Source: an uncultured Eubacteriales bacterium (GTDB lineage Bacteria > Bacillota > Clostridia > Lachnospirales > Lachnospiraceae). From it: a DNA stretch of 59,269 nt. Positions 23,581-32,854 of the stretch are shown piece after piece. Position 1 is the first letter of the stretch, and each line of letters begins with the position of its first letter. The stretch spans positions 1 to 59,269 of the forward strand of contig ONHA01000016.1 in the NCBI GenBank assembly GCA_900317515.1, read 5' to 3'. The translations under genes and the position numbers were made by a program. The notes beneath the pieces were generated by a model that saw only the letters and a program-made list of their open reading frames with translations, did not search any database and was not told the origin of the DNA.

Positions 23581-26019
23581 TTGGACAAAATCGAATACAA
23601 GGAAAGGCTCGAGAAAATCAAAGAGCTCGCCGGCGCCGGTAATTATGAGGGGGCGGCCTTAGCGGCCGATACGGTGGACTGGCGGCATGTCCGCAGCGTG
23701 AGAACGCTGTGCATGATCGCGGAGATCTATGAAAACAACAAGCGCTACGAAGACAGTGAACTGATCCTGAAATACGCCTACAAGCGTTCCGAGGCGAGCA
23801 AGACGGTTCTTTACCGACTGGCGGAGATCAACATCCGGCTTCAGGATCTTGAGGAAGCGCGCAGATTTATCTATGAATTTGAGCAGCTGTCTCCGAGAGA
23901 CAACTCGAAGTTCATATTGGAATACAGGCTTTTAAAAGCGAAAAATGCACCCCTTGACGACCAGATTGAAGTGCTCAAAGAACTGAAGGACCGGGAGTAC
24001 ACCGAGAGGTGGGCCTACGAGCTCGCGCGTCTCTACAGGAAGAACGGGCAGACCCGGAAATGCATCGAAGAGTGCGACGATATGATTCTCTGGTTCGCGG
24101 AGGGCAAGTATGTGACGAAGGCGAAGGCTCTGAAGAGGGAGCTTGCGCCTCTTTCTGCTGCCCAGCAGATGAAAGCCGGCTTCCGCAGGGAAGAGCAGGC
24201 AGCCCGGGAGGAGTATGTGCCGGAGGCTGAGACGGAAGCTGCGGCGGAACCGGAAATTGCGGCTGCCGAGCCGGAGACTGCGGCAGAGCCCGAAATCGCG
24301 GCTGTCGAGCCTGAGATCGCGGCAGAGCCCGAAATCGCGGCTGCCGAGCCGGAGACTGCGGCAGAGTCCGAAATTGAGACTGCAGAGCCGGAGACTCAGG
24401 CAGAGTCCGAAATTGAGGCTGCCGAGCCGGAGACTCAGGCCGAGCCCGAAATTGAGGCTGTCGAGCCGGAGACTCAGGCCGAGCCTGAAATCGCGGCTGC
24501 CGAGCCGGAGACCGCGGCAGAGCCCGAAATCGCGGCTGCCGAGCCGGAGGTTACGGCAGAGCCGGAGATCACGGCTGCGCCTGCAGCACAGGAGACGGCC
24601 GCAGAGCCGTTTGCGGAGCCTTATGCGGTTTCCGATACACAGGAGTTTGTGTCCGCGGATGCGTTCGAGCAGGCGGATTCACTGGACGTTTCGAATGCGT
24701 TCGAGAATACGGCGTCCCCGGCCGAGAGGGTGCCTTACCTTGATGCCGAGAAGATGCTGGCGAGCGAGGACGATGAGTCGCTGGGCCTTACCCGTGAGTT
24801 CAACCTGCAGGAGCTGATCCGCCAGGCAATGAAGGACGGCGCGTCCGTCTCGGAGGCGGTGGCTAAGGTCCGCGCCGAGGCAGAAGCGGCAGCGGCCGCC
24901 AAGAAGGCGGGAAAAGTCGCGGCGGGAGCCGCCATCCTCGCACCCGAGGAGGCCGCTCGCAAGGCGGTCAGGGAGGCATCCGGCGTCATGGCGCAGAGCG
25001 TGAGGCCGGCGTCCAGGGTCAGAGCGGAAAAAGCGGAGAGCACCGCAAAGCCCGTGAGAGAAGTCAAACCGATCGTCAAGGAAGCCCCCGAGAACGATGA
25101 TGTCATGGCGGCCCTCATGGCCGGAGAGGACGATGTCCTTCCGGTGAGAGAGGAAGATATGACGACCGGCTTCGGCGTCGTCGAGACCCCGGTGGAGGAC
25201 AACTCCGCGGTCATCGGCAGGATCATGGCGACCAAGGGCACGCTGCCCAAAGTCAGGGTTGAGATCCGCAAGCTGACGGATACGGAGAGGAAGATTTTCA
25301 CGTATTTCTCCGACATCCCCGGTGTGCACGAGCAGGTAACCCTGGCTCTCGCGGATATCCACAACAGCTGCGGGGACAAGACATCCCGCGGCGGCAACAT
25401 CATCATTCAGGGACGCCCCGGATCCGGCAAGACGCATCTTGCGGACGGGCTGATCCTTTCCGCCTGCACGGACCTCGGCATTCACTCGGTCAAGCGGGCC
25501 AGAATTACGGCGGATGAGCTGAACCGCAAGGATCCGGCGTCCGTCGTGAAGAAGATGTCGGGAGGATTCTTAATCATCGAACACGCCGGCGACCTGACCA
25601 ACGAGACGGTGGCGAAGCTCTCGAAGGCGATGGAATTCCGGACGGACCGGCTGGTCGTGATCCTGGAGGATGCAAAGAGCGGCATTCGCTCGGCGCTCGC
25701 GAAAGATCCGGGCTTTGCCGAAAAGTTCACATCCACGATCATCATTCCGGTTTTCACAAATGATGAGCTGGTCACATTTGCCAAGACCTACGCGAAGGAA
25801 AACGGCTGCAAGATGGACGAGATGGGAACCCTCGCGCTCTACACGATCATCGGCGAGAACCAGAAGGAGTCCGAGCCTATGACGGTCGGCATGGTCCGCG
25901 ATGTGATGGACGCTGCCATCAGCAGGGCTAAGGGCAGAAAATTCGGCAGAAGATTCTCCAAAAACGCATTCGGACCGGACGGACGGCTGCTGATCAAGGA
26001 AAAAGACTTTGATGTGTAA
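23581..26019 (+). CDS. TPR protein with Glu-Pro-Ala repeats and C-terminal AAA ATPase
   Basis: TTG 23581 is preferred because AAGAGGTGG ends ~6 nt upstream and Lachnospiraceae relatives, as I recall them, begin MDK; a GTG at 23572 is also in frame. Residues ~1-205 form helical TPR-like repeats (RTLCMIAEIYENNKRYEDSE and similar). A low-complexity acidic region follows (~220-350; eight 13-residue units). The C-terminal ~300 residues hold a P-loop ATPase with Walker A GRPGSGKTH, a Walker B-like GGFLIIEHA in which the usual Asp-Glu is Ile-Glu, and sensor-like ILEDAK. The lid region resembles CbxX-type AAA proteins. The role is unknown: the architecture suggests a scaffold with a regulatory ATPase. 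Its stop lies 10 bp before rsmA, probably one transcript. Confidence 0.7.
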   Translation: MDKIEYKERLEKIKELAGAGNYEGAALAADTVDWRHVRSVRTLCMIAEIYENNKRYEDSELILKYAYKRSEASKTVLYRLAEINIRLQDLEEARRFIYEFEQLSPRDNSKFILEYRLLKAKNAPLDDQIEVLKELKDREYTERWAYELARLYRKNGQTRKCIEECDDMILWFAEGKYVTKAKALKRELAPLSAAQQMKAGFRREEQAAREEYVPEAETEAAAEPEIAAAEPETAAEPEIAAVEPEIAAEPEIAAAEPETAAESEIETAEPETQAESEIEAAEPETQAEPEIEAVEPETQAEPEIAAAEPETAAEPEIAAAEPEVTAEPEITAAPAAQETAAEPFAEPYAVSDTQEFVSADAFEQADSLDVSNAFENTASPAERVPYLDAEKMLASEDDESLGLTREFNLQELIRQAMKDGASVSEAVAKVRAEAEAAAAAKKAGKVAAGAAILAPEEAARKAVREASGVMAQSVRPASRVRAEKAESTAKPVREVKPIVKEAPENDDVMAALMAGEDDVLPVREEDMTTGFGVVETPVEDNSAVIGRIMATKGTLPKVRVEIRKLTDTERKIFTYFSDIPGVHEQVTLALADIHNSCGDKTSRGGNIIIQGRPGSGKTHLADGLILSACTDLGIHSVKRARITADELNRKDPASVVKKMSGGFLIIEHAGDLTNETVAKLSKAMEFRTDRLVVILEDAKSGIRSALAKDPGFAEKFTSTIIIPVFTNDELVTFAKTYAKENGCKMDEMGTLALYTIIGENQKESEPMTVGMVRDVMDAAISRAKGRKFGRRFSKNAFGPDGRLLIKEKDFDV
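24244..24555 (+). repeat. Coding minisatellite, eight 39-bp units
   Basis: Eight in-frame 39-bp units encode variants of AEPEIAAAEPETA. A degenerate ninth unit begins at 24556. Units differ mostly by GCG/CAG-type and I/T changes, indicating recent duplication and some divergence. The product would be an extended acidic linker between the TPR and ATPase parts. Confidence 0.9.
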
Positions 26020-26029
26020 GGGGGAAGAC

Positions 26030-26905
26030 ATGCAGGAACCGTATCTGGGCTCCCGCGAGGGAACGGCCAGGGTGCTGAAGAAGTACGGGTTTTCATTTCG
26101 CAAGAAGTACGGGCAGAATTTCCTCATCGACGGCTCGGTGCTCGAGGGAATCGTGGAGGCGGCCGGGATCACGGAGGATGACTTCGTGCTCGAGATCGGT
26201 CCGGGTATCGGAACCCTGACCCAGTATCTGGCTTCGTCTGCACGGAAAGTCACGGCGGTCGAGATCGACAGGATGCTGATCCCGATCCTTGCGGACACCC
26301 TCTCCGGCTGGGACAATGTGACGGTCTTAAACGCCGACATCCTGAAGACGGATATCAAGGCGCTTGCCGATGCGGAAAATGAAGGGCGGCCGATCAAAAT
26401 CGCCGCAAACCTTCCCTACTATATCACGACGCCGATCCTGATGGCTCTCTTTGAGAGCGGGGCTCCGACGGAATCCATCACCGTGATGGTCCAGAAGGAG
26501 GTCGCGGAGAGGATGGTGACCGGACCGGGCAGCAAAGCCTACGGGGCGCTCTCGCTCGCGGTGCAGTATTACACGGACGCGGAGATCGCGTTCCTCGTGC
26601 CGCCGGTCTCCTTCATGCCGCCGCCCAAGGTGGAAAGCGCCATCGTCACGATGGTCCGGCATGAAAAACCGCCCGTGGATGCGGATCCTGAGATGCTCTT
26701 TAAGGTGATCCGCGGCTCCTTCAACGAGCGGAGAAAGACGCTGGTGAACGGCCTTGCGAACTTTCCGGATCTTGGGAAATCCAAGGCGGAGATCGCCGCG
26801 GCGATCGAGGCGTGCGGCTTTGCGCCGACGGTCCGAGGCGAGCAGCTCTCCCTCGCGGAGTTTGCGAAGCTTGCCAAGGCCCTCGGGGGCGCTTCACAGG
26901 AATAA
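26030..26905 (+). CDS. rsmA: 16S rRNA dimethyladenosine transferase
   Basis: The start is ATG 26030 behind GGGGAAG, 10 bp after the previous stop. The 291-residue product has KKYGQNFLID, the SAM-binding LEIGPGIGTLTQYLA, the acidic VEIDRML and the catalytic ANLPYYITTPI (NLPY). PPPKVESAIV is also present. RsmA (KsgA) dimethylates two adjacent adenosines near the 3' end of 16S rRNA during 30S maturation; loss gives kasugamycin resistance. A hairpin with a short T-run follows at 26925. Confidence 0.96.
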   Translation: MQEPYLGSREGTARVLKKYGFSFRKKYGQNFLIDGSVLEGIVEAAGITEDDFVLEIGPGIGTLTQYLASSARKVTAVEIDRMLIPILADTLSGWDNVTVLNADILKTDIKALADAENEGRPIKIAANLPYYITTPILMALFESGAPTESITVMVQKEVAERMVTGPGSKAYGALSLAVQYYTDAEIAFLVPPVSFMPPPKVESAIVTMVRHEKPPVDADPEMLFKVIRGSFNERRKTLVNGLANFPDLGKSKAEIAAAIEACGFAPTVRGEQLSLAEFAKLAKALGGASQE

Positions 26906-26924
26906 CACATTTATATGCTACAAT

Positions 26925-26948
26925 ACCTCTCGCGATGCGGGAGGTTTT
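26925..26948 (+). terminator. Hairpin with T-run after rsmA
   Basis: A 9-bp stem (ACCTCTCGC / GCGGGAGGT, one T-G) with a GAT loop is followed by TTTT. Overlapping its 5' side is TGC-TACAAT (26916-26924), an extended -10 for the next gene, so the hairpin could alternatively sit at the start of that mRNA. Confidence 0.6.
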
Positions 26949-26977
26949 CATTTTCCTGCAGCAGAAAGGGGATGTAT

Positions 26978-27886
26978 ATGAAAAGGATTATGTCAGTGTT
27001 TCTTGCGGCGCTCATCGCCGCAGCGTCGGCGCTTGCGTGCCCCGCATACGTTTACGCGGACAGCACGCCCTATGTGGCCCTCGGGGCAGACCTCACGGAC
27101 GAGCAGAGGAGCATAGTGCTCTCGCTTCTAAGTGTCACGGAGGAGGAGCTTAAGAGCGATACGGTGATCACCGTCACGAATGCGGAGGAGCACCAGTATC
27201 TGGATTCCTATCTCGACGCGTCCGTGATCGGGACCCGGGCGCTCTCGTCCTGCAAGGTGACGGCGGAGCCGGCGGGCCACGGCATCACGGTGGAGGCCCA
27301 CAATATTTCCTATCTCACGCCGAGCATGTATGTGAACGCGCTTGCCACGGCCGGCATGAAGGATGCCTCCGTCGTCGTGGCGGGGCCGACGCAGATCTCC
27401 GGCACGGCGGCGCTCGTGGGCGCCATGAAGGCCTACGCGGCCATGACCGGGACAACGATCTCCGAGAAGGCGCTCGACGGCGCCAATGACGAGCTGGTCG
27501 CGACCGGGGAGCTCGCGCAGACCATCGGAGACGCGGAGAAGGCTTCGGAGCTCATTGCGGCGGTGAAGGAGGCGGTCATCAGCAATAAGCTGAAGACGGA
27601 GGAGGATATCAAAAATGCAATCATCGAGATTGCCCGGGACCTCGGCATCCAGCTCACGGAGACCATGATCGAGCAGCTGGTTGCCCTCATGCAGAAGCTC
27701 GCACAGCTGGACATCGATCCGGACACGATCGTGGAGCAGGCGAAGGGCATCTTCGAGAAGCTGAAAAGCAACGGGCTCGATATGGAGAAGTACGGCGTCA
27801 CAAAGGCGGATGAGGAGGGCTTCTGGTCGGTCCTGGCCGGGATGCTCAGGGATCTGATCGCCTGGTTCAAGGGGCTTTTTGGCTGA
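26978..27886 (+). CDS. DUF1002-family secreted protein
   Basis: ATG 26978 follows AAAGGGG with 6 nt. The 302-residue product has a signal peptide (KRIMSVFLAALIAAASALAC, ending near YVYAD), then VALGADLTDEQRSIVLSLL, SYLTPSMYVNALATAG, DASVVVAGP and GTAALVGAMKAY. These blocks are those of DUF1002 (PF06207; YpuA-like in Bacilli). The C-terminal half is helical and ends in an amphipathic tryptophan-bearing segment (MLRDLIAWFKGLFG) that could contact the membrane. The function is unknown in all members I know. Confidence 0.85.
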   Translation: MKRIMSVFLAALIAAASALACPAYVYADSTPYVALGADLTDEQRSIVLSLLSVTEEELKSDTVITVTNAEEHQYLDSYLDASVIGTRALSSCKVTAEPAGHGITVEAHNISYLTPSMYVNALATAGMKDASVVVAGPTQISGTAALVGAMKAYAAMTGTTISEKALDGANDELVATGELAQTIGDAEKASELIAAVKEAVISNKLKTEEDIKNAIIEIARDLGIQLTETMIEQLVALMQKLAQLDIDPDTIVEQAKGIFEKLKSNGLDMEKYGVTKADEEGFWSVLAGMLRDLIAWFKGLFG

Positions 27887-27973
27887 AAATGGTTGGTAAA
27901 AGTGCATAAAAACTTTAGCACAGTAAAGTGGTGAGTTGTGCGAATTTACAAATGTTTACAAATTGTTCATACT

Positions 27974-28082
27974 TTGTCCATATTTATCTGGTAGTATGAT
28001 TTCAGACAAGAAAAGACCTTACGACAATTTTTCATAATAATAGCCCCGGTGGCCGAAAGGCTGCCGGGGCACTCCTCTTTTT
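27974..28082 (+). ncRNA. Candidate short transcript ending in a GAAA-capped hairpin
   Basis: This lies in the 279-bp gene-free stretch 27887-28165. A weak promoter-like pair (TTGTCC 27974-27979, TATGAT 27995-28000, 15-nt spacer) precedes a 12-bp hairpin (28043-28054 with 28059-28070, two wobble pairs) closed by a GAAA tetraloop. CTTTTTAT follows at 28077, giving a possible ~75-nt RNA. Equally, it may just be the terminator of the DUF1002 gene. I see no coding sequence here. Confidence 0.35.
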
Positions 28083-28165
28083 ATGGGGTACGGTTCCGGG
28101 GACGGTTGCAAAACAGGATAAAATGTTCTATTATTAGTCTATCCGTATTTCGGGAGGATAATAGT

Positions 28166-30229
28166 TTGAATGTTTTGATCTGGTATATCATGCTTGCCCT
28201 TCTGGGGGCGGGCTTTATGCCGCTTACGGGGTTCATTTTCAGGAACTTCCGGGACCGGGGCTGGCTCTTCTCCAAGGCGGTGGGCATGTTCCTGACCGTC
28301 TTCGTGTTCTGGTGCTTAAACACCGCCCGCATCATCCGCTTTACCCAGACAAGCTGCCTCATCGTAGGGGTCGCGCTGATCGCCTTAAACCTTGCGGCGG
28401 CCCGGTTCCTTAAGACGGATTCCCTGACCGAATCCGCCGATGTGCGCCTTATCGTGATCGAGGAGGCTGCGTTCGCGGTGCTCTTCTTTGCCTGGGTCTG
28501 GATGATCGGCTACAAGCCGGCGGCCTACGGCACCGAGAAGTTCATGGATTACGGCTTCATCACGGCGGCCCTGCGCTCGCCCTACATGCCCTTTGCGGAC
28601 ACCTGGTACGGCGGAGAGCCGATCAACTACTACTACGGAGGCCAGTTTATCGCGGCATTTCTCGTGCGGTTCTCGGGGGTCACCGCGGGCGAGGGCTACA
28701 CCCTCATGCGCGCGACGATCACGGCCTTCTCGGCGATGCTGCCGTTTTCCCTGGTCTACCAGCTCCTCTTCGACCGCTTTCTTGAACCGATGCCGGCCTG
28801 GCTCGGCGGCGTGCTCGGAGCCCTCGGCACCGCGTTCTGCGGGAACGGCCATTATGTGATCTACGGGATCATAAAGCCGATCATCGCTCAGTTCGCGGGA
28901 GCCGACTACAGCTACTGGTTCCCGAACTCGACCCGCTACATCGGCTTCGACCCGGATCTGCCGGACAAGACTATCCACGAGTACCCGGCCTATTCGACCG
29001 TGCTGGGCGACCTTCATGCGCACTACATCAATATCATCTTTGTGGTGGCGGTGACGGGGATCGCCTACACCTACATGCAGCGGCTCACGAAGGAGAAGGG
29101 CAGAAGAAGAGGGATCGTGCTGGAGATCCTCTCGCCGGAGATCGTGCTCATCGGCATCTTTACGGGAGTCTTCCGCTGGACGAACTTCTGGGATTTCCCG
29201 ATCTATTTCGTCGTCTGCGGCGCCATGGTCTTCTTCATGAACCTGCGGCGGAGCGGGAAGGATTACAAGGACTTCCTGATCCTGATGGGCGGGCAGGCGA
29301 TTGCGGCCTTTCTGATCGGCACGCTCGCGGCCCTTCCCTTCACGCTGAGCTTCGACATGATCTCCTCGGAGATCGCGCCGACCCACAGCCACACGATGGT
29401 CTATCAGTTCCTCATTGTGTGGGGGCTGCCGATATTCATTTTCCTTGTCTACGGAGCATCGCTCCTCACGGAAAAGCAGAAAATGAAAACCCCGGACCTC
29501 GCCGTCCTTCTCATGGGCCTTTGCGCCCTCGGCCTCATCTTCATGCCGGAGGTCATCTACGTGAAGGACATCTACAGCGGGGAGCATTACCGGGCCAACA
29601 CGATGTTCAAGCTCACCTACCAGGCATTTATCCTCTTCGGGATGATGATGGGATACGCGGTCGTGCGCACGCTCAGGATGAAGGAAGGCCTTATCCGGGG
29701 CCTTGGCCTTGCCGGCGGCTTCCTGCTTCTCATGACGGCGGGCTACACACCGAAGTCGGTGCAGTCCTGGTTCGGAAATGTCCTGGACCCCGCGGGGCGC
29801 GTCAACACGGACGCCTCGGTCTTTGTCGATGAGTCCTTCCCCGAGGATTTCGGGGCGATCTCCTGGCTGAACCTCAATGTGAGGGACCAGTCCGTGGTCC
29901 TCGAGGCTCCGGGCGACAGCTACACCGGCTACGAGCGGGTCTCGGTTGCGACCGGACTTCCGACGGTGCTCGGCTGGTATGTCCACGAGTGGCTCTGGAG
30001 GAACGATGTGGCCGCCCTGAATGAGAGAGCGGCGGATATCGAGAAGATCTACACGTCCTCCGACGCGAACGAGGTGAGCGGGCTCATCAAAAAATACAAC
30101 ATTTCCTACATCTATATCGGGAAGCTCGAGCGGGAAAAATACCCGGCACTGAACGACAAGCTCCTGCAGACGATGGGCAAGGTCGCCTATTCGGACGGGG
30201 TAACTACGTATATTATGAAGGTGCAGTGA
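28166..30229 (+). CDS. YYY-family (DUF2298) polytopic membrane protein
   Basis: The frame is open further upstream, but TTG 28166 with GGGAGG at 28152-28157 is the credible start, giving 687 residues. At least ten hydrophobic segments are visible. The signature GGEPINYYYGGQF (the three-tyrosine motif) defines the Chlor_Arch_YYY/DUF2298 family (TIGR03662, PF10060). The nearby HEYPAYSTVLGDLHAHYIN is also typical. The layout of a long membrane part with an acidic first loop and a soluble C-terminus resembles GT-C glycosyltransferases using lipid-linked sugars, so a glycan-transfer role is possible but unproven. It has no close functional neighbours. Confidence 0.82.
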   Translation: MNVLIWYIMLALLGAGFMPLTGFIFRNFRDRGWLFSKAVGMFLTVFVFWCLNTARIIRFTQTSCLIVGVALIALNLAAARFLKTDSLTESADVRLIVIEEAAFAVLFFAWVWMIGYKPAAYGTEKFMDYGFITAALRSPYMPFADTWYGGEPINYYYGGQFIAAFLVRFSGVTAGEGYTLMRATITAFSAMLPFSLVYQLLFDRFLEPMPAWLGGVLGALGTAFCGNGHYVIYGIIKPIIAQFAGADYSYWFPNSTRYIGFDPDLPDKTIHEYPAYSTVLGDLHAHYINIIFVVAVTGIAYTYMQRLTKEKGRRRGIVLEILSPEIVLIGIFTGVFRWTNFWDFPIYFVVCGAMVFFMNLRRSGKDYKDFLILMGGQAIAAFLIGTLAALPFTLSFDMISSEIAPTHSHTMVYQFLIVWGLPIFIFLVYGASLLTEKQKMKTPDLAVLLMGLCALGLIFMPEVIYVKDIYSGEHYRANTMFKLTYQAFILFGMMMGYAVVRTLRMKEGLIRGLGLAGGFLLLMTAGYTPKSVQSWFGNVLDPAGRVNTDASVFVDESFPEDFGAISWLNLNVRDQSVVLEAPGDSYTGYERVSVATGLPTVLGWYVHEWLWRNDVAALNERAADIEKIYTSSDANEVSGLIKKYNISYIYIGKLEREKYPALNDKLLQTMGKVAYSDGVTTYIMKVQ

Positions 30230-30237
30230 TAACAGCC

Positions 30238-30267
30238 TTTACAAGAAGACCGGATATGGGGTAAAAT
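30238..30267 (+). promoter_or_regulatory. metG promoter
   Basis: TTTACA (30238-30243), 18-nt spacer, TAAAAT (30262-30267). The predicted leader is about 25 nt and holds the strong GGGAGG ribosome-binding site. Confidence 0.65.
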
Positions 30268-30298
30268 ACTAGGAACGCACTTACGAGGGAGGTTTACT

Positions 30299-32344
30299 AT
30301 GGCTGATAAAGGAAAATACTATATTACGACGGCGATCGCCTACACATCGGGCAAGCCGCACATCGGAAATACCTACGAGATCATCCTGGCCGACGCGATC
30401 GCGCGCTGGAAGCGCCAGGAGGGCTATGACGTCTTCTTCCAGACCGGAACCGACGAACACGGCCAGAAGATCGAGGACCGCGCCAGAACGGCCGGCAGGA
30501 CGCCGAAGGAGTATGTCGACGCGACCGCCGGCGAGGTGAAGCGCATCTGGGACCTTATGAACACGTCCTACGACAAGTTCATCCGCACGACGGACGAGGA
30601 TCACGAGCGCCAGGTCCAGAAAATGTTCAAAAAGATGTACGATAAGGGCGACATCTACAAGGGCGAGTACAAGGGCATGTACTGTAAGGAGTGTGAGTCC
30701 TTCTACACCGAGTCCCAGATCGCGGACGGCAAGTGCCCGGAGTGCGGCTCTGTCGTCACGCCGGCTTCCGAGGAGGCCTACTTCTTCCGTATGAGCAAGT
30801 ACACCGACAGGCTCATCGAGTACATCACCGGGCATCCGAACTTCATTCAGCCGGAATCCCGCAAAAATGAAATGATGAACAACTTCCTGCTTCCGGGTCT
30901 GCAGGACCTGTGCGTGTCCCGCACTTCATTTTCCTGGGGCATCCCGGTCGATTTCGACCCGAAGCATGTCGTCTATGTCTGGCTTGACGCGCTGACCAAC
31001 TATATCACGGGCATCGGCTACGATGCGGACGGCGACAGCACCGAGCGCTTCAGGAAGTACTGGCCGGCGGACCTTCACCTCATCGGCAAGGATATCATCC
31101 GCTTCCATACGATCTACTGGCCGATCTTTCTGATGTCTCTGGATATCCCGCTTCCGAAGCAGGTCTTCGGCCATCCGTGGCTCCTGCAGGCCGGCGGCAA
31201 GATGTCCAAGTCTAAGGGCAACGTCCTCTACGCGGACGACCTTGCCGATATCTTCGGCGTGGACGCGGTCCGCTACTTCTGCCTGCACGAGATGCCGTTT
31301 GAAAATGACGGCGTCATCTCCTGGGAGCTCATGGTCGAGCGCATGAATTCCGAGCTCGCCAACACGCTGGGCAACCTTGTGAACCGCACGATCGCGATGA
31401 GCAACAAGTATTTCGGCGGTCTTGTGGAAAATAAAGACATCCACGACGACGGCGGCATCGACGCCGATCTTGCAGCCCACCGCGAAGCGCTGGTCGGCCT
31501 CGTGACGGAGAAGATGGACAAGCTCCGCGTCGCGGACGCCCTGACCGAGATCTTCAATCTCTTCAAGCGCAGCAACAAGTACATCGATGAGACCGAGCCG
31601 TGGAAGCTCGCGAAGGAGCCTTCAGGCGCCGACAGGCTTGCTACGGTCCTCTACAACCTGATGGATTCCATCCTGACCGGCACGACGCTCCTTCAGTCCT
31701 ACATGCCGGAGACAGCGGAGAAGATCTTCGCCCAGATCGGCGCTTCCGCCGTTGCATTTGACGATCTTGCAAAGAGCGGCAACTATCCGTCCGGCACAAA
31801 GGTCACGGACAAGCCGGAGATCCTCTTTGCCCGCATGAAGCTGGAGGATATCGCTCCGAGGATCGCTGAGATCGAGGCTTCCCAGAAAGCCCGTATCGCG
31901 GCTCTGACCGGCATTAAGGAGGAAGAGCCGGCGGAGGAGAAGAAAGAAGAGAAGAAGGAAGAGGCAAAAGAGGAGGCTCCGGCCGGGGAGGCAGCTCCAA
32001 TCGAACATAAGGAGCTCTGCACCTACGACGATTTCGCAAAATGCGAGTTCAGAGTCGGCGAGATCCTCGAGTGTGAGGAAGTCAAGAAGTCCAGAAAGCT
32101 TCTCTGCTCCAAGGTCAAGATCGGACCGGACGAGGTCGTCCAGATCTGCTCGGGTCTTCGCCCGCAGTACACCCCGGAGACCATGGTCGGCAAGAAGGTC
32201 ATGGTCATCGTGAACCTGGCGCCGAGAAAGATGGCAGGCCTTGAGTCCCAGGGCATGATCCTCTGCGCGGAGGGCCCGGACGGAAAGCTCGCGCTCATGA
32301 CCCCGGAGGATGCCGGCATGCCGGCAGGTTCCGAGATCTGCTGA
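30299..32344 (+). CDS. metG: Methionyl-tRNA synthetase with C-terminal tRNA-binding domain
   Basis: The 681-residue class I synthetase has KPHIGNTYE (HIGH-equivalent at residue 21) and GKMSKSKGN (near 301). The zinc knuckle CKECES and CPECG is present. A Glu/Lys-rich linker (about 540-565) leads to an EMAP-II/Trbp111-like domain (about 575-681; CEFRVGEILECEEVKKSRKLLC, then KVMVIVNLAPRKMAGLESQGMILC) that aids dimerisation and tRNA binding. It is monocistronic, with its own promoter and a strong terminator. Confidence 0.97.
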   Translation: MADKGKYYITTAIAYTSGKPHIGNTYEIILADAIARWKRQEGYDVFFQTGTDEHGQKIEDRARTAGRTPKEYVDATAGEVKRIWDLMNTSYDKFIRTTDEDHERQVQKMFKKMYDKGDIYKGEYKGMYCKECESFYTESQIADGKCPECGSVVTPASEEAYFFRMSKYTDRLIEYITGHPNFIQPESRKNEMMNNFLLPGLQDLCVSRTSFSWGIPVDFDPKHVVYVWLDALTNYITGIGYDADGDSTERFRKYWPADLHLIGKDIIRFHTIYWPIFLMSLDIPLPKQVFGHPWLLQAGGKMSKSKGNVLYADDLADIFGVDAVRYFCLHEMPFENDGVISWELMVERMNSELANTLGNLVNRTIAMSNKYFGGLVENKDIHDDGGIDADLAAHREALVGLVTEKMDKLRVADALTEIFNLFKRSNKYIDETEPWKLAKEPSGADRLATVLYNLMDSILTGTTLLQSYMPETAEKIFAQIGASAVAFDDLAKSGNYPSGTKVTDKPEILFARMKLEDIAPRIAEIEASQKARIAALTGIKEEEPAEEKKEEKKEEAKEEAPAGEAAPIEHKELCTYDDFAKCEFRVGEILECEEVKKSRKLLCSKVKIGPDEVVQICSGLRPQYTPETMVGKKVMVIVNLAPRKMAGLESQGMILCAEGPDGKLALMTPEDAGMPAGSEIC

Positions 32345-32364
32345 AACAGCAATACATAAAAAAG

Positions 32365-32395
32365 TGACGGTTCCCTGCGGGAACCGTCATTTTTT
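32365..32395. terminator. Terminator shared by convergent metG and S24/S26 gene
   Basis: An 11-bp perfect stem (TGACGGTTCCC / GGGAACCGTCA) with a TGC loop and a T6 run. Its right arm contains the stop codon of the minus-strand S24/S26 gene, and AAAAAA on the left allows termination leftward too. Confidence 0.92.
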
Positions 32396-32836
32396 ACGTT
32401 TCAGGATATGGGCGAATCTGATGAGGAGATGACGGAGCGGCACGAGCCGGATCCAGATCACCGAGTAGAAGAGCCACACGGGGGACGCGGGCGTGAGCAC
32501 GCGTCCTTTTCGTTCCGCCCGGACGACGAGGCCGAAGATCTGGTCTCGCCGGACACCGCGCTCGGTCAGGGTCTGGGCGTCGCCCACGATGTCGAAGGTC
32601 TCCTGGCCGTGACATTTTCGGATGCGGTGGAGGACGTACCGGCCGTTTTCGCGCTCGTAGAAGACGATGTCGCCGACTTTTAAGGGGCGGTCGGGCTTCT
32701 TAAAATAGACCGTGTCCCTCTCGTGGGAGAGGAAGGGCGTCATGGACCAGCCGCTTATAAGAAGGCTCACGAGGTGTCCTTCCTCCGTGAGCCCTTTAAG
32801 CATGGATACATATTCTTTCGTGTCGACGTAAGGCAT
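32387..32836 (-). CDS. S24/S26-family (signal-peptidase-like) protein
   Basis: The 149-residue product has LISGWSMTPFLSHERDTV (catalytic-Ser block, GxSMxP-like), VGDIVFYERENGRYVLHRI (His replacing Lys, as in ER/SipW-type signal peptidases) and FDIVGDAQTL. A single hydrophobic segment with basic flanks is at the C-terminus. Small proteins of this kind recur in Lachnospiraceae clusters with PqqD-like, HPrK-like and NTP_transf_5 proteins; the other members here are 20-30 kb away. It lies 18 bp downstream of plsC and is probably co-transcribed. The substrate is unknown. Confidence 0.75.
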   Translation of the reverse strand: MPYVDTKEYVSMLKGLTEEGHLVSLLISGWSMTPFLSHERDTVYFKKPDRPLKVGDIVFYERENGRYVLHRIRKCHGQETFDIVGDAQTLTERGVRRDQIFGLVVRAERKGRVLTPASPVWLFYSVIWIRLVPLRHLLIRFAHILKRKK

Positions 32837-32854
32837 CGCAAATCTCCCCGATCG

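Noticed and set aside
24244-24600. Tandem repeats at 24244 and 58622 as CRISPR arrays
   Set aside because: Units are directly adjacent without spacers, stay in frame and encode clean peptide repeats.
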